From B4-G1 sp964393895 (GTDB lineage Bacteria; Chloroflexota; Anaerolineae; B4-G1): a DNA stretch of 64,000 nucleotides. The stretch spans positions 76,580 to 140,579 of the forward strand of contig CAYMWP010000002.1 in NCBI GenBank assembly GCA_964393895.1, in the 5' to 3' direction. Positions 43,841 to 52,433 of this stretch are shown piece by piece (the first letter of the stretch is position 1; each line of letters opens with the position of its first letter). A model generated the notes under the pieces. The model was not told the origin of the DNA. It saw nothing but the letters and a program-made list of their open reading frames with translations, and made no database searches. Both the position numbers and the translations under genes were made by a program.

Positions 43841-44449
43841 TTGAAAATCACCACCGAAATGATCAAGGAACTACGGCAGGCAACCAGCGCCGGCCTATTG
43901 GACTGCCGTGAGGCGCTGGAGGCCTGCGAGGGTGACTTTGACGAGGCCGTCGTCTACTTGAGAGAGAAAGGACTGGCCTCAGTCGCCAAAAAGTCTGGAC
44001 GCAAGGCTTCCGAGGGAACGATAGAAGCATACGTCCACAGCGACAACACCGGCAACCGCATGGCCGTGATGTTGGAACTGAACTGCGAGACCGACTTTGT
44101 CGCCAAAACCGATGACTTTAAGAACCTGGCTCACGACCTGGCGCTGCACATTGCCTTTGGCGCGCCAAGCTATATGACCCGTAAAGATGTGCCCGAGCAA
44201 GTGATCGAGAGCGCAAGAACCGACTATCGTGCCCAGGCTTTGGAAGAAGGCAAGCCCGAAAACGTCGTGGCCCGCATCGTTGATGGACGGCTGGAGAAAT
44301 TCTACCAGCAAGTGTGCCTGATGGAACAGTCCTTTGTAAAAGACGAAGATAAAACTATAGAGCACCTGATCAACGACGCTATCGCCAAACTGGGTGAGAA
44401 CATTGTCCTGCGCCGCTTTGTGCGTTACGAAGTAGGAGAAGGCCTGTAG
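43841..44449 (+). CDS. tsf: Elongation factor Ts
   Basis: The 202-residue protein is the short form of EF-Ts with one dimerisation-type core. The UBA-like N-terminus reads KITTEMIKELRQATSAGLLD and contains the EF-Tu-contacting TDFVAK region (ELNCETDFVAKTDDF). It exchanges GDP for GTP on EF-Tu. The start is taken as TTG at 43841, with GGGAG seven bases upstream, since this gives the usual MxITxxMVKELR opening. The ATG at 43823 would add six unlike residues. It directly follows rpsB. Confidence 0.95.
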   Translation: MKITTEMIKELRQATSAGLLDCREALEACEGDFDEAVVYLREKGLASVAKKSGRKASEGTIEAYVHSDNTGNRMAVMLELNCETDFVAKTDDFKNLAHDLALHIAFGAPSYMTRKDVPEQVIESARTDYRAQALEEGKPENVVARIVDGRLEKFYQQVCLMEQSFVKDEDKTIEHLINDAIAKLGENIVLRRFVRYEVGEGL

Positions 44450-44453
44450 AAGT

Positions 44454-45167
44454 ATGGCTGCCGCGTACAAACGGATCCTGCTAAAACTGGGCGGCGAGTC
44501 ACTGGCCGGGCCGGGGGGCTTTGGTATCAGCCCTCACATGGCGGAAGAGATCGCGGCCAAGGTATCGGCCGTGCGCGACCTCGAGGTGGAGATCGCTATC
44601 GTCATGGGAGCGGGCAACATCTGGCGCGGGCGGGACGGCCTAGAGCACGGAATGGACCGAGCTACAGCCGACCACATGGGTATGCTGGCAACTGTGATGA
44701 ATGCCCTCGCCCTGGCCGACGCCCTGGAGCGCGTGGGAATCGCCCCTCGCGTGCAGACGGCCATAGAAATGCGGGCCATTGCCGAACCATACATCCGCCT
44801 GAAGGCGATCCGCCACCTGGAAAAGGGACGCCTGGTCATCATCGGGGGTGGGACAGGCAACCCTTACTTTACCACCGATACGGCGGCCGCACTCAGGGCA
44901 GTGGAGATCAATGCCGACCTGCTGATCAAGGCCACCAAAGTGGATGGCGTCTACACCGATGATCCACACGAAAACCCCAATGCCGAGCGATTCAATCACC
45001 TCTCCTACATGCAGGCCCTAGAACTGCGGTTAGGCGTGATGGATGCCACGGCCATCTCGCTGTGCATGGAAAACGACCTGCCGATCCTCGTGCTCAACCT
45101 ATGGCAGCCCCACAGCCTGGAGAGAGCTGTGCAAAGAGAAGAAATAGGAACTCTGATCTCTCAATGA
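44454..45167 (+). CDS. pyrH: UMP kinase
   Basis: This 237-residue member of the amino-acid-kinase fold phosphorylates UMP to UDP with ATP in pyrimidine nucleotide synthesis. Seen are RILLKLGGESLAG, VMGAGNIWRGR, RATADHMGMLATVMNALAL and the GGGTGNPYFTTDTAAALRA nucleotide-binding loop. It starts 4 bp after tsf, and its stop overlaps the frr start (ATGA). Confidence 0.97.
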   Translation: MAAAYKRILLKLGGESLAGPGGFGISPHMAEEIAAKVSAVRDLEVEIAIVMGAGNIWRGRDGLEHGMDRATADHMGMLATVMNALALADALERVGIAPRVQTAIEMRAIAEPYIRLKAIRHLEKGRLVIIGGGTGNPYFTTDTAAALRAVEINADLLIKATKVDGVYTDDPHENPNAERFNHLSYMQALELRLGVMDATAISLCMENDLPILVLNLWQPHSLERAVQREEIGTLISQ

Positions 45168-45727
45168 CCATGGTAAAAGACCTGCTGCGCGAAACCGAGA
45201 GCAACATGCGCAAAGCCATCGAGGCGTTGGAGGGGGATCTGCGCGGCTTGCGCGCAGGACGAGCTTCCCCGGCGTTGGTGGAACGAGTAGTGGTGGAATA
45301 CTACGGGACGCCTACACCTCTCAAGCAATTGGCCGTCATATCTGCGCCGGAACCCCAACTGCTCACCATCCGCCCTTACGATCCAGGCTCGCTGGGCGAT
45401 ATTGAGCGGGCCATCCTCAAATCTGAGTTAGGACTCACCCCCTCCAACGACGGGCGGATCATTCGCCTCCCCATCCCACGCCTGACAGAGAAACGACGCC
45501 AGGAACTGGCTAAACTAGTGCGCCAGCGCGTCGAGGAAGGAAAAGTATCGTTACGAAACATTCGCCGCGAGACAATGAATGACCTGCGCGAATTCGAGAA
45601 GGAAAAAATTATCCCCGAAGACGACTTTTACCGCGGCAAGGACGATCTTCAAGACCTCACCGATCAGTACACCGAGCTGATGGACGAGATTAACTCCCGT
45701 AAACAACAAGAAATTCTGGCAGGGTAA
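45164..45727 (+). CDS. frr: Ribosome recycling factor
   Basis: The 187-residue protein shows the RRF signatures LRAGRASPALVERVVVEYYG, YGTPTPLKQLA and LPIPRLTEKRRQELAKLVRQ, and ends in the usual long-helix segment. With EF-G it splits post-termination ribosomes. The ATG at 45164 overlaps the pyrH stop by 4 bp. A second ATG six bases later would also serve. A longer frame that starts inside pyrH is not used. Confidence 0.97.
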   Translation: MTMVKDLLRETESNMRKAIEALEGDLRGLRAGRASPALVERVVVEYYGTPTPLKQLAVISAPEPQLLTIRPYDPGSLGDIERAILKSELGLTPSNDGRIIRLPIPRLTEKRRQELAKLVRQRVEEGKVSLRNIRRETMNDLREFEKEKIIPEDDFYRGKDDLQDLTDQYTELMDEINSRKQQEILAG

Positions 45728-45778
45728 ACTTCGCTCAAAATCACATTTGGGGCGCTGCCTCTCAGACAATCTACAATA

Positions 45779-46510
45779 ATGCCCTCTCAATCACAGAACA
45801 AGCGGTATTCTCCTCTGGAGCAAATACCCCACCACGTCGCCATCATCATGGATGGCAATGGTCGCTGGGCGCAGGCGCGAGGCCTACCTCGGCTGGCCGG
45901 ACATCGCGCTGGGACAGAGAACCTACGACGTGTGTTAAGGGCGACGGTCGAATTCGGCGTCCAAGTCCTGACCCTCTACGCCTTCTCGACAGAAAACTGG
46001 GGGCGTCCCAAGAGCGAAGTCCAAGGCCTGCTATCCATCTTTGAACGAATGATTGACCGCGAGTTATCAGAACTGCACGAGGAGGGCGTCCAACTGCGCC
46101 ATATCGGCCGGTTGGAGCACATCCCTGCAAGATTCCAGCGTAAAATCATGAACGCTGTCGCACTGACCAAGGACAACCAACGACTAATCCTCAACGTAGC
46201 CTTCGACTACGGCGGGCGGGCGGAGCTGGTGAACGCGATACGCCGCATCATTACAGACGGTGTGCCGGCGGAGCAAGTAGACGAATCGCTCGTCAGCAAC
46301 TATCTCTATACGGCCGGCTGCCCCGATCCCGACCTGATAATTCGCACCAGTGGAGAGATGCGACTCAGCAACTTTCTCATCTGGCAAGCCGCGTATGCCG
46401 AAATCTATACGACTCCCATCCTATGGCCCGATTTCGATAAAGACGAACTATACCAAGCACTGCAAGCCTACAACAAACGGGAGCGCCGTTTTGGTCTGGC
46501 AACCGAGTAA
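45779..46510 (+). CDS. uppS: Undecaprenyl diphosphate synthase (cis-prenyltransferase)
   Basis: The 243-residue enzyme adds isopentenyl units to farnesyl diphosphate to make the C55 lipid carrier of peptidoglycan and of the surface polysaccharide encoded at the left of this window. HVAIIMDGNGRWA contains the catalytic Asp25, and TLYAFSTENWGRP and the C-terminal DLIIRTSGEMRLSNFLIWQ are family signatures. It lies 51 bp after frr. Confidence 0.97.
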   Translation: MPSQSQNKRYSPLEQIPHHVAIIMDGNGRWAQARGLPRLAGHRAGTENLRRVLRATVEFGVQVLTLYAFSTENWGRPKSEVQGLLSIFERMIDRELSELHEEGVQLRHIGRLEHIPARFQRKIMNAVALTKDNQRLILNVAFDYGGRAELVNAIRRIITDGVPAEQVDESLVSNYLYTAGCPDPDLIIRTSGEMRLSNFLIWQAAYAEIYTTPILWPDFDKDELYQALQAYNKRERRFGLATE

Positions 46511-46521
46511 GAACATAAAAC

Positions 46522-46542
46522 GCATCAGGGCAAAAGTCGCAC
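46522..46542 (+). repeat. Solo copy of the 21-bp insertion-sequence end motif
   Basis: GCATCAGGGCAAAAGTCGCA (plus one base) matches the block inside the left end of the insertion sequence (14318-14338) at 18 of 21 positions, and is similar to the inverted copy at 16099-16119. No other IS sequence is recognisable here, so it is either a remnant or an independent small repeat. Confidence 0.55.
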
Positions 46543-46550
46543 GTGGAACA

Positions 46551-46589
46551 GCAGACTTTGCGGTCTGCTGGCAGGCCCGAAAGCCTGCC
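46551..46589 (+). repeat. Two adjacent small hairpins upstream of cdsA
   Basis: GCAGAC...GTCTGC (46551-46568) and GGCAGGC...GCCTGCC (46570-46589) are perfect short stems set side by side. They lie in the 170-bp uppS-cdsA spacer directly after the IS-like 21-bp motif. There is no T tract. Confidence 0.5.
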
Positions 46590-46680
46590 CCACGCTTCAC
46601 CCTTACCACAATGGCATAAACCCACCCCAGAACCATATAGTGAGCAACCTTCCAATCGTCGAGCCGGACACTTCCGACCT

Positions 46681-47502
46681 ATGCTGCGCACACGCTTTCT
46701 CAGCGCTATCGTCCTGATCCCAATAGTATTCTGGTGCATCTACCTGGGCGCGTGGCCTTTCCTGATCCTGGTGACGTTGCTGCTGACGCTGGCAGAGATA
46801 GAGTTTTGCCAACTGATGACCCGGGGCGGCTTTCGCCCCACTGCAATATTTGGGCTTGGAATGGTGTGGCTGCTCCTGATGGACGCCCAGTTAAACACAC
46901 TCTTTCCGACACTAGATTTGCTGCGCCCTGGCATGGTACTGCTCGTGATAGGCTCCCTTGGCTGGCAAATGTTTCACCGCCAAAGCTCCCCGGTGACCGA
47001 CTGGGCGCTGACAGTCACCGGAGGCCTCTATCTGGGGCTGTGCGGGGCTTCCCTGATCGCATTGCGCAGCTTGCAACCCGATGGACTCTGGTGGACGGTG
47101 ACCACTATACCGGCCATCATGTTCGCCGACAGCGGCGCATTCTTCTTTGGGCGAGCGTGGGGACGACACAAACTGGCCCCAACGCTAAGCCCCGGCAAAA
47201 CGTGGGAAGGATACGTGGCGGGCGTGATAGTCGGCGGACTGTTGACCTACCTGTTAGCCTCCCTCTGGCACTGGGCAGGGGCGGCAACCACTACCAGCGC
47301 GCACGGCCTGACTCTGGGGATACTGATAGCCATCTTTGCCCCACTGGGCGATCTGGCCGTCTCAATGATAAAACGACAGGTCGGCGCCAAAGACAGCGGT
47401 GTCATCATCCCCGGGCACGGCGGAGCGTTGGATCGAGTTGACAGCGTCCTCTGGGCAGCCGTGATTGGATACTATTACGTACAGATGTTCGTGCCTCAAT
47501 AG
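46681..47502 (+). CDS. cdsA: Phosphatidate cytidylyltransferase (CDP-diglyceride synthase)
   Basis: The 273-residue polytopic membrane enzyme makes CDP-diacylglycerol for phospholipid synthesis. Its C-terminal signature SMIKRQVGAKDSG, then IPGHGGALDRVDS, matches the CdsA pattern including the metal-binding Lys-Asp and Asp-Arg. PGKTWEGYVAG precedes it. I chose the ATG at 46681, because upstream in-frame sequence runs through the repeat hairpins and lacks membrane-protein features. The ribosome site is weak. It is the last gene of the rpsB-type cluster. Confidence 0.95.
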   Translation: MLRTRFLSAIVLIPIVFWCIYLGAWPFLILVTLLLTLAEIEFCQLMTRGGFRPTAIFGLGMVWLLLMDAQLNTLFPTLDLLRPGMVLLVIGSLGWQMFHRQSSPVTDWALTVTGGLYLGLCGASLIALRSLQPDGLWWTVTTIPAIMFADSGAFFFGRAWGRHKLAPTLSPGKTWEGYVAGVIVGGLLTYLLASLWHWAGAATTTSAHGLTLGILIAIFAPLGDLAVSMIKRQVGAKDSGVIIPGHGGALDRVDSVLWAAVIGYYYVQMFVPQ

Positions 47503-47538
47503 CACACAACCACCAGCAAAAAAGAGCGACGACAAATC

Positions 47539-48549
47539 ATGCCTGACAAAATCATCACCATAGAACGGCACATCGTGGAGCAGCAAAGGGCCTTCCCAGA
47601 GGCAACCGGTGTGTTATCCAATCTGCTGTACGACATTGCCCTGGCGGCCAAAATCATCGCCCGCGAGACCACCCGCGCCGGCTTGGCCGAAATCCTGGGC
47701 CTGGCGGGTAAGGTGAACGTCCAGGGCGAGCAGCAGATGAAACTGGACGTCTTTGCCAACGAAATAATAATCCGTATGAACAACTACACCGGCCGGCTGG
47801 CAGTAATGGCCTCAGAGGAAATGGAAGACATCGTCACTATACCGGAGGAATACGGATTCGGCAAATACGTGGCCGTCTTTGACCCCCTCGACGGCTCGTC
47901 TAACATTGACGTCAACGTCAGCATCGGCACCATCTTTGGCATCTACCGTCGTCTGAGCACAAAAGGGCCAGGCACGTTGGAGGATTGCCTTCAGAAAGGC
48001 CGGCAACTAGCCGCGGCGTGCTATGTGATCTATGGCGCCAGCACGATGATGGTCTACACGACCGGGAATGGAGTGCATGGCTTTACGCTCGAACGCAGTA
48101 TGGGCGAGTTCCTGCTCTCCCATCCCAACATTCGCATGCCGGCAGAGCCAAAATACTACAGCGTCAACCAGAGTTACGAGGAAAACTGGAGCACAGGAGT
48201 TAGGAAATTGACCCACTGGCTGCAAGGGCAGGATCAAGAAGTGCCGCGCCAGCCCCTTTCGAGCCGCTACATCGGCTCCTCAGTAGCCGACTTTCATCGC
48301 AATTTGTTGAGAGGGGGAATCTTTTACTATCCCGCAGACGCCAAGAGACCCCAAGGCAAGTTACGCCTGCTTTACGAAGCCATCCCACTGGCCTTTATAG
48401 CGGAGCACGCCGGAGGTTACGCCTCAGACGGACACCGTAACATACTCGACATCCAACCCGAAAGCCTCCATCAACGCACTCCTCTCTTCATCGGCAATCG
48501 GGAACTGGTCGAGCAAGCGGAGAAATTCATATCCCGCTACGACGAATAG
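47539..48549 (+). CDS. fbp: Fructose-1,6-bisphosphatase class I
   Basis: The 336-residue enzyme removes the 1-phosphate of fructose 1,6-bisphosphate in gluconeogenesis or a carbon-fixation cycle. The metal-binding motif FDPLDGSSNIDVNVSIGTIF, the acidic ASEEMEDI segment and YYPADAKRPQGKLRLLYE are all present. Its length is typical of class I. It follows cdsA by 36 bp and precedes rho by 11 bp. Confidence 0.97.
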   Translation: MPDKIITIERHIVEQQRAFPEATGVLSNLLYDIALAAKIIARETTRAGLAEILGLAGKVNVQGEQQMKLDVFANEIIIRMNNYTGRLAVMASEEMEDIVTIPEEYGFGKYVAVFDPLDGSSNIDVNVSIGTIFGIYRRLSTKGPGTLEDCLQKGRQLAAACYVIYGASTMMVYTTGNGVHGFTLERSMGEFLLSHPNIRMPAEPKYYSVNQSYEENWSTGVRKLTHWLQGQDQEVPRQPLSSRYIGSSVADFHRNLLRGGIFYYPADAKRPQGKLRLLYEAIPLAFIAEHAGGYASDGHRNILDIQPESLHQRTPLFIGNRELVEQAEKFISRYDE

Positions 48550-48560
48550 GAGAAAACACT

Positions 48561-49847
48561 ATGAGCGAGCTAGACATAGCCACTCTGGAAACCAGAACAC
48601 TGGCCGAACTGCGCGAATTGGCCAAAGAATTGGAGATTTCCGGCTACAGCCGCCTGAAAAAAGAGGATCTCATCCTGCGACTGCTGCAAGCCAAAGCAGA
48701 GAGAGAGGACCTCATATTTGGCGGCGGCGTACTGCAAATCGTAGATGAAAACAAAGGCTACCTGCGCCGCAAAGGCTACAAACCTGGGCCTGAGGATGTG
48801 TACGTCTCCCAATCCCAGATCCGTCGTTTCGGAATGCGCACCGGCGACATGGTGGTCGGTCAAGTGCGGCCACCCAAGGAAAACGAAAAGTATTTCAGCC
48901 TGCTACGCGTGGAAGCCGTGAACGGCATAGATCCAGAGGCAGCCAAGCAACGGCCTTCTTTCGAATCACTGACCCCGATCTTTCCCGAGGAACGCTTTGT
49001 CCTGGAAACCTCTCCCGGTCATCCAACTACACGGCTGTTGAGCATGGTCGCGCCAATCGGGAAAGGACAACGCGGCCTCATCGTATCGCCGCCCAAAGCC
49101 GGCAAGACCACCGTGCTTAAACACATCGCCAACGGCATCTCGGGCAGCCATCCCGAAGTGCACCTGATGGTCGCCCTGATCGGCGAGCGCCCCGAAGAAG
49201 TCACCGACATGGATCGTTCGGTGGATGCCGAAGTCATCAGCTCCACCTTCGACGAACCGGTTAAAAGCCACGCCAAAGTAGCAGAAGTTGCGCTGGCCCG
49301 GGCCAAGCGGCTGGTAGAGGGGAAGCGAGACGTCGTCATCCTCCTGGATAGCATCACCCGTCTCTCGCGCGCCTACAACCTGGTAGTGCAGCCCAGCGGG
49401 CGCACGCTCTCCGGCGGACTCGACCCGGCCGCTCTCTACCCACCCAAGCACTTTTTTGGCGCCGCCCGCAACATCGAGGAAGGAGGCAGCCTCACCATCA
49501 TAGCTACCTGCCTGATTGACACCGGCAGTCGCATGGACGACATGATCTATGAGGAGTTCAAAGGCACCGGTAACATGGAGCTTCACCTGAGCCGCAAGCT
49601 ACAAGAACGGCGCATCTTTCCCGCCTTCGACATCGAGCGCTCCGGCACGCGCCGAGAAGAACTGATGATTGACGAGGACACACTCCAGAAAATATGGCTG
49701 ATGCGCCAGCGCTTTTTGGATTCCCACTCATCCGGCTACAGCGTCGTCCAGGCCATGCAGGAACTACTCCGCGTCCTCAAAAGCACCAAGAACAACGAGG
49801 AATTCCTCAACCTTTTCGCCAAAATGGCCGAGATGGATGGCTACTAG
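48561..49847 (+). CDS. rho: Transcription termination factor Rho
   Basis: The 428-residue hexameric RNA helicase has an N-terminal helical domain (TLAELRELAKELEISGYSRL), an OB-fold RNA-binding domain (about 50-125), the Walker A SPPKAGKTTVLKHIA, the Walker B region DVVILLDSITRLSRAYN and the Q/R-loop GGLDPAALYPPKHFFGAAR. It releases transcripts at Rho-dependent sites. AGGAG lies near the ATG. It is of normal length without large inserts. Confidence 0.98.
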   Translation: MSELDIATLETRTLAELRELAKELEISGYSRLKKEDLILRLLQAKAEREDLIFGGGVLQIVDENKGYLRRKGYKPGPEDVYVSQSQIRRFGMRTGDMVVGQVRPPKENEKYFSLLRVEAVNGIDPEAAKQRPSFESLTPIFPEERFVLETSPGHPTTRLLSMVAPIGKGQRGLIVSPPKAGKTTVLKHIANGISGSHPEVHLMVALIGERPEEVTDMDRSVDAEVISSTFDEPVKSHAKVAEVALARAKRLVEGKRDVVILLDSITRLSRAYNLVVQPSGRTLSGGLDPAALYPPKHFFGAARNIEEGGSLTIIATCLIDTGSRMDDMIYEEFKGTGNMELHLSRKLQERRIFPAFDIERSGTRREELMIDEDTLQKIWLMRQRFLDSHSSGYSVVQAMQELLRVLKSTKNNEEFLNLFAKMAEMDGY

Positions 49848-49850
49848 ACA

Positions 49851-50570
49851 ATGCTGCGCGCCGTGACGTTCGATTTTTGGCAAACCCTATACCAAGGAAC
49901 ATTCGCTCACAACGAGCGGTTGCGCCTGCTGGACGAAGCGCTATCCCGTCACTCACAGACACGCTCCCAGGCGGACCTGGAAGCAGCCTACCGCCACGCC
50001 CACTCGCTGTGGGAACAAGTCTGGCGTGAGGAGCACCGCCCCCTCGCCACCACATTCTGGCTGCGCGACATGCTGACTTTTCTCGATGCCAATTTACCCG
50101 AGGATACACTGGCGAACCTGGGCCGCTCCATAGAAGAGGTGTTCCTGCACGGAAATAGCAGACCCCACCCCGTCGTAGGAGTGATAGAAACCCTGCCCCG
50201 CCTGGCCCGACGCTATCGCCTGGGCCTCATCTCTGATACTGGCCTGACACCTGGACGAGTTTTGCGCACACTCCTCCGCCGTGATGGCCTGCTGCCCTAC
50301 TTTGACGCACTGACCTTCTCCGACGAAACCGGAGCGACGAAGCCTCGCTCGGAACAATTCACGCGCACCCTGGCCCTGCTCCAGGTCCGTCCAACAGAGG
50401 CCGCCCACGTCGGTGACTTGCCAGAGACCGACCTGGCCGGCGCCAGAGCCGTGGGCATGAAAACCGTGCTGTTCCTGGGAGAGAGCCAGCGCCGCGATGG
50501 GCAACCGCTGGCGGACGGAACCTTTGAAAAATACAGCGAACTTGAGAAACTGCTGGAGCAACTGGGATGA
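49851..50570 (+). CDS. HAD-superfamily hydrolase with DxW motif
   Basis: The 239-residue protein has the HAD fold, with motif I FDFWQTL (Asp8), the motif II region LISDTG, the Lys in TGATKPRSEQF and the acidic motif VGDLPETDLAGARAVGM. In motif I the usual second Asp is Trp (DFW), as in one HAD subgroup whose activity is not well defined, so phosphatase activity is uncertain. It starts 3 bp after rho and its stop overlaps the PHP gene by 4 bp. The substrate is unknown. Confidence 0.87.
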   Translation: MLRAVTFDFWQTLYQGTFAHNERLRLLDEALSRHSQTRSQADLEAAYRHAHSLWEQVWREEHRPLATTFWLRDMLTFLDANLPEDTLANLGRSIEEVFLHGNSRPHPVVGVIETLPRLARRYRLGLISDTGLTPGRVLRTLLRRDGLLPYFDALTFSDETGATKPRSEQFTRTLALLQVRPTEAAHVGDLPETDLAGARAVGMKTVLFLGESQRRDGQPLADGTFEKYSELEKLLEQLG

Positions 50571-51625
50571 ACAACACCTACGAATACACCGGCAACCTAC
50601 ACGTGCACACCTCCTACTCCGATGGGCAAGCGCTACACACAAAAGTCGTGCAGGCAGCGGCCGAGGCCGGCCTTGATTTCGTCATCGTCACCGACCACAA
50701 CGTGTGGGTGGACAAATGTGAGGGTTACTATGACTACGTCCTGCTCCTGGTGGGCGAGGAAATTCACGACGTGCGCCGCCAGCCCCAGGCCAACCACCTC
50801 CTGGTCTACAACGCCGAGAGCGAACTGTCTCCGCTGGCCTCGGACCCGCAAGGACTGATTGACGCAGTGAACCAGCGCGGCGGCCTTTGCTACCTGGCCC
50901 ACCCCGACGAGTACGGCAGCCCCCTCAGCCCCGATCTGGACGCCATTCCGTGGGAAGATTGGGACGTCACCGGTTACGCCGGGCTCGAAATCTGGAACTA
51001 TATGTCCGAGTTCAAGGCCCGCATACGCAACAAAGTGGCGGCATTGTTCTACGCCCATTTCCCGACCCTGGGCATCCGCGGGCCATTCCGGGCCACACTG
51101 CGCCGCTGGGACCAACTACTGGCGCAGGGCCAGCGTGTCTCTGCCATCGGCGGGTCCGACGCGCACGGCAACACCTACTCGATGGGACCAATCCGCCGCC
51201 AACTGTTCCCCTACGAATACCTCTTCCGCTGCGTAAACACCCACATCGTCACCCAGCGCCCCCTAGTTGGCCACCTGGAGCAGGACAAACAACTGATCTA
51301 CGACGCCCTGCGGGCCGGCCACACCTGGGTGGGCTACGACTTGCCGGCCTCGACGACCGGCTTCCGCTTCCACGCCCGCAGCGGCGCCAAACGAGCACTG
51401 ATGGGAGATGGACTGGCGCGCGTCGGAGCGACTATTTTTGAAATCCAGACACCCCAAAGCGCCGACATCCGCCTGCTCCTCGACGGTAAAATAATAGCGC
51501 GCACCAGGGGCGATCACCTCCAATTCACCACCGCCGAGCCGGGTGTATATCGCGTCGAGGCCTACCGGAACTATCGCCTGGAGCGCCGGGGCTGGATCTT
51601 TAGCAGTCCGATCTATGTCACGTAG
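50567..51625 (+). CDS. PHP-domain metallohydrolase-like protein
   Basis: The 352-residue protein begins with the PHP motif NLHVHTSYSDG, whose His12 and His14 bind metal. FVIVTDHN, the internal LAHPDEYG and the GGSDAHGN segment supply the remaining metal ligands. Such proteins are phosphoesterases on small or polymer substrates. A beta-rich C-terminal segment (about 280-352) follows. It overlaps the HAD gene by 4 bp, so the two may act in the same pathway. The substrate is not known. Confidence 0.87.
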   Translation: MNNTYEYTGNLHVHTSYSDGQALHTKVVQAAAEAGLDFVIVTDHNVWVDKCEGYYDYVLLLVGEEIHDVRRQPQANHLLVYNAESELSPLASDPQGLIDAVNQRGGLCYLAHPDEYGSPLSPDLDAIPWEDWDVTGYAGLEIWNYMSEFKARIRNKVAALFYAHFPTLGIRGPFRATLRRWDQLLAQGQRVSAIGGSDAHGNTYSMGPIRRQLFPYEYLFRCVNTHIVTQRPLVGHLEQDKQLIYDALRAGHTWVGYDLPASTTGFRFHARSGAKRALMGDGLARVGATIFEIQTPQSADIRLLLDGKIIARTRGDHLQFTTAEPGVYRVEAYRNYRLERRGWIFSSPIYVT

Positions 51626-51647
51626 GGCAAATTGCCAATTGCCCTAC
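51622..51647 (+). terminator. Hairpin at the end of the PHP gene
   Basis: GTAGGGCAA and TTGCCCTAC form a perfect 9-bp stem with an 8-base loop that begins at the stop codon. No T tract follows on the plus strand, so it is an uncertain terminator. Confidence 0.4.
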
Positions 51648-51650
51648 ACA

Positions 51651-51686
51651 CAAAAAGGCCCGCCCTCGCTAACGCGGGAGCGGGTC
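51651..51686 (-). terminator. Rho-independent terminator of the first ferredoxin gene
   Basis: A GC-rich stem (GGCCCGC...GCGGGTC with an inner CTCGC / GCGGG part) is followed on the minus strand by TTTTTGTGTG. It lies 25 bp beyond the ferredoxin stop codon. Confidence 0.75.
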
Positions 51687-51711
51687 AGACCATCAATTCG
51701 GCGCCAAACTG

Positions 51712-51900
51712 TTACGCCTTCACAATTGCATCCGAAGGACAGACCGAGACACACTGCGGCTCGTCGTGGTAGCCCACACACTCGACGCACACGTCCGGGT
51801 CAATCACGTAAATCTCGTCCCCCTCGGAAATAGCTTCGACGGGGCACTCGAACTCGCAAGAACCACAAGCAATGCACTCGTCAGTGATCTTCATAGCCAT
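51712..51900 (-). CDS. 2[4Fe-4S] ferredoxin, Alvin-type spacing
   Basis: The 62-residue electron carrier has two cluster motifs, CIACGSCEFECP and CVECVGYHDEPQCVSVCP. The second has an eight-residue insert between its second and third Cys, as in Allochromatium-type ferredoxins, and such clusters have low potentials. The start at 51900 has GGGAGGTGA five bases upstream, while a longer frame adds unrelated residues. It is tandem with a second ferredoxin gene on the same strand. Confidence 0.94.
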   Translation of the reverse strand: MAMKITDECIACGSCEFECPVEAISEGDEIYVIDPDVCVECVGYHDEPQCVSVCPSDAIVKA

Positions 51901-52003
51901 CTGGTTCACCTCCCTTCTTTCAAAAGATTTGAAAAGGCCCCACGCCCTCACAGATGAGGCGGGACATTTCATCAACGAGCAATTACTAACAAATACTCAC
52001 AGG

Positions 52004-52270
52004 CTACACGAGATCCTGGCCTGGCCCAATCTCGAAGAAATCAATGTTCCTTTGAACGTCGTCCTCGTACTCTTCGGGTACATCATCCTCGTGGAATATC
52101 GCCCCCTGCTCGCACTCTTCCTCGCAGGAACCACACTCAATGCACTCTTCGGGATGAATGTAAAAAGTCGGCCATTCCGGATCATCCTCGACGAAGAAAA
52201 TGGCGTCGCTCGGGCAAACCTCTACGCACGAGCCACGACGCTCGCACCTGGCTGTGATCACGTATGCCAT
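52004..52270 (-). CDS. Atypical ferredoxin with one reduced cluster site
   Basis: The 88-residue acidic ferredoxin-like protein has one standard motif, CIECGSCEEECEQ, and one in which the second Cys of CxxCxxC is Arg (CERRGSCVEVCP). It may therefore hold a [3Fe-4S] cluster there, or only one cluster, as in 7Fe or FdxA-like proteins. AGGAGG precedes the ATG. It is the upstream member of a two-gene ferredoxin set and ends in an acidic tail. The electron-transfer partner is not in the window. Confidence 0.88.
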   Translation of the reverse strand: MAYVITARCERRGSCVEVCPSDAIFFVEDDPEWPTFYIHPEECIECGSCEEECEQGAIFHEDDVPEEYEDDVQRNIDFFEIGPGQDLV

Positions 52271-52433
52271 TTAGCTCTTTCCTCCTGACGTAATAGATGA
52301 TCTATTCAATAATTCGGGAAAAGGCCAATTCCCGGTTCATTTACAAGATACGACGATTCTTACGAGCAAATCATCGCCCAATAGCCGACGCCCATTTTAG
52401 CCATATTTCAATCTTTGTCAAGGCAAATAGATA

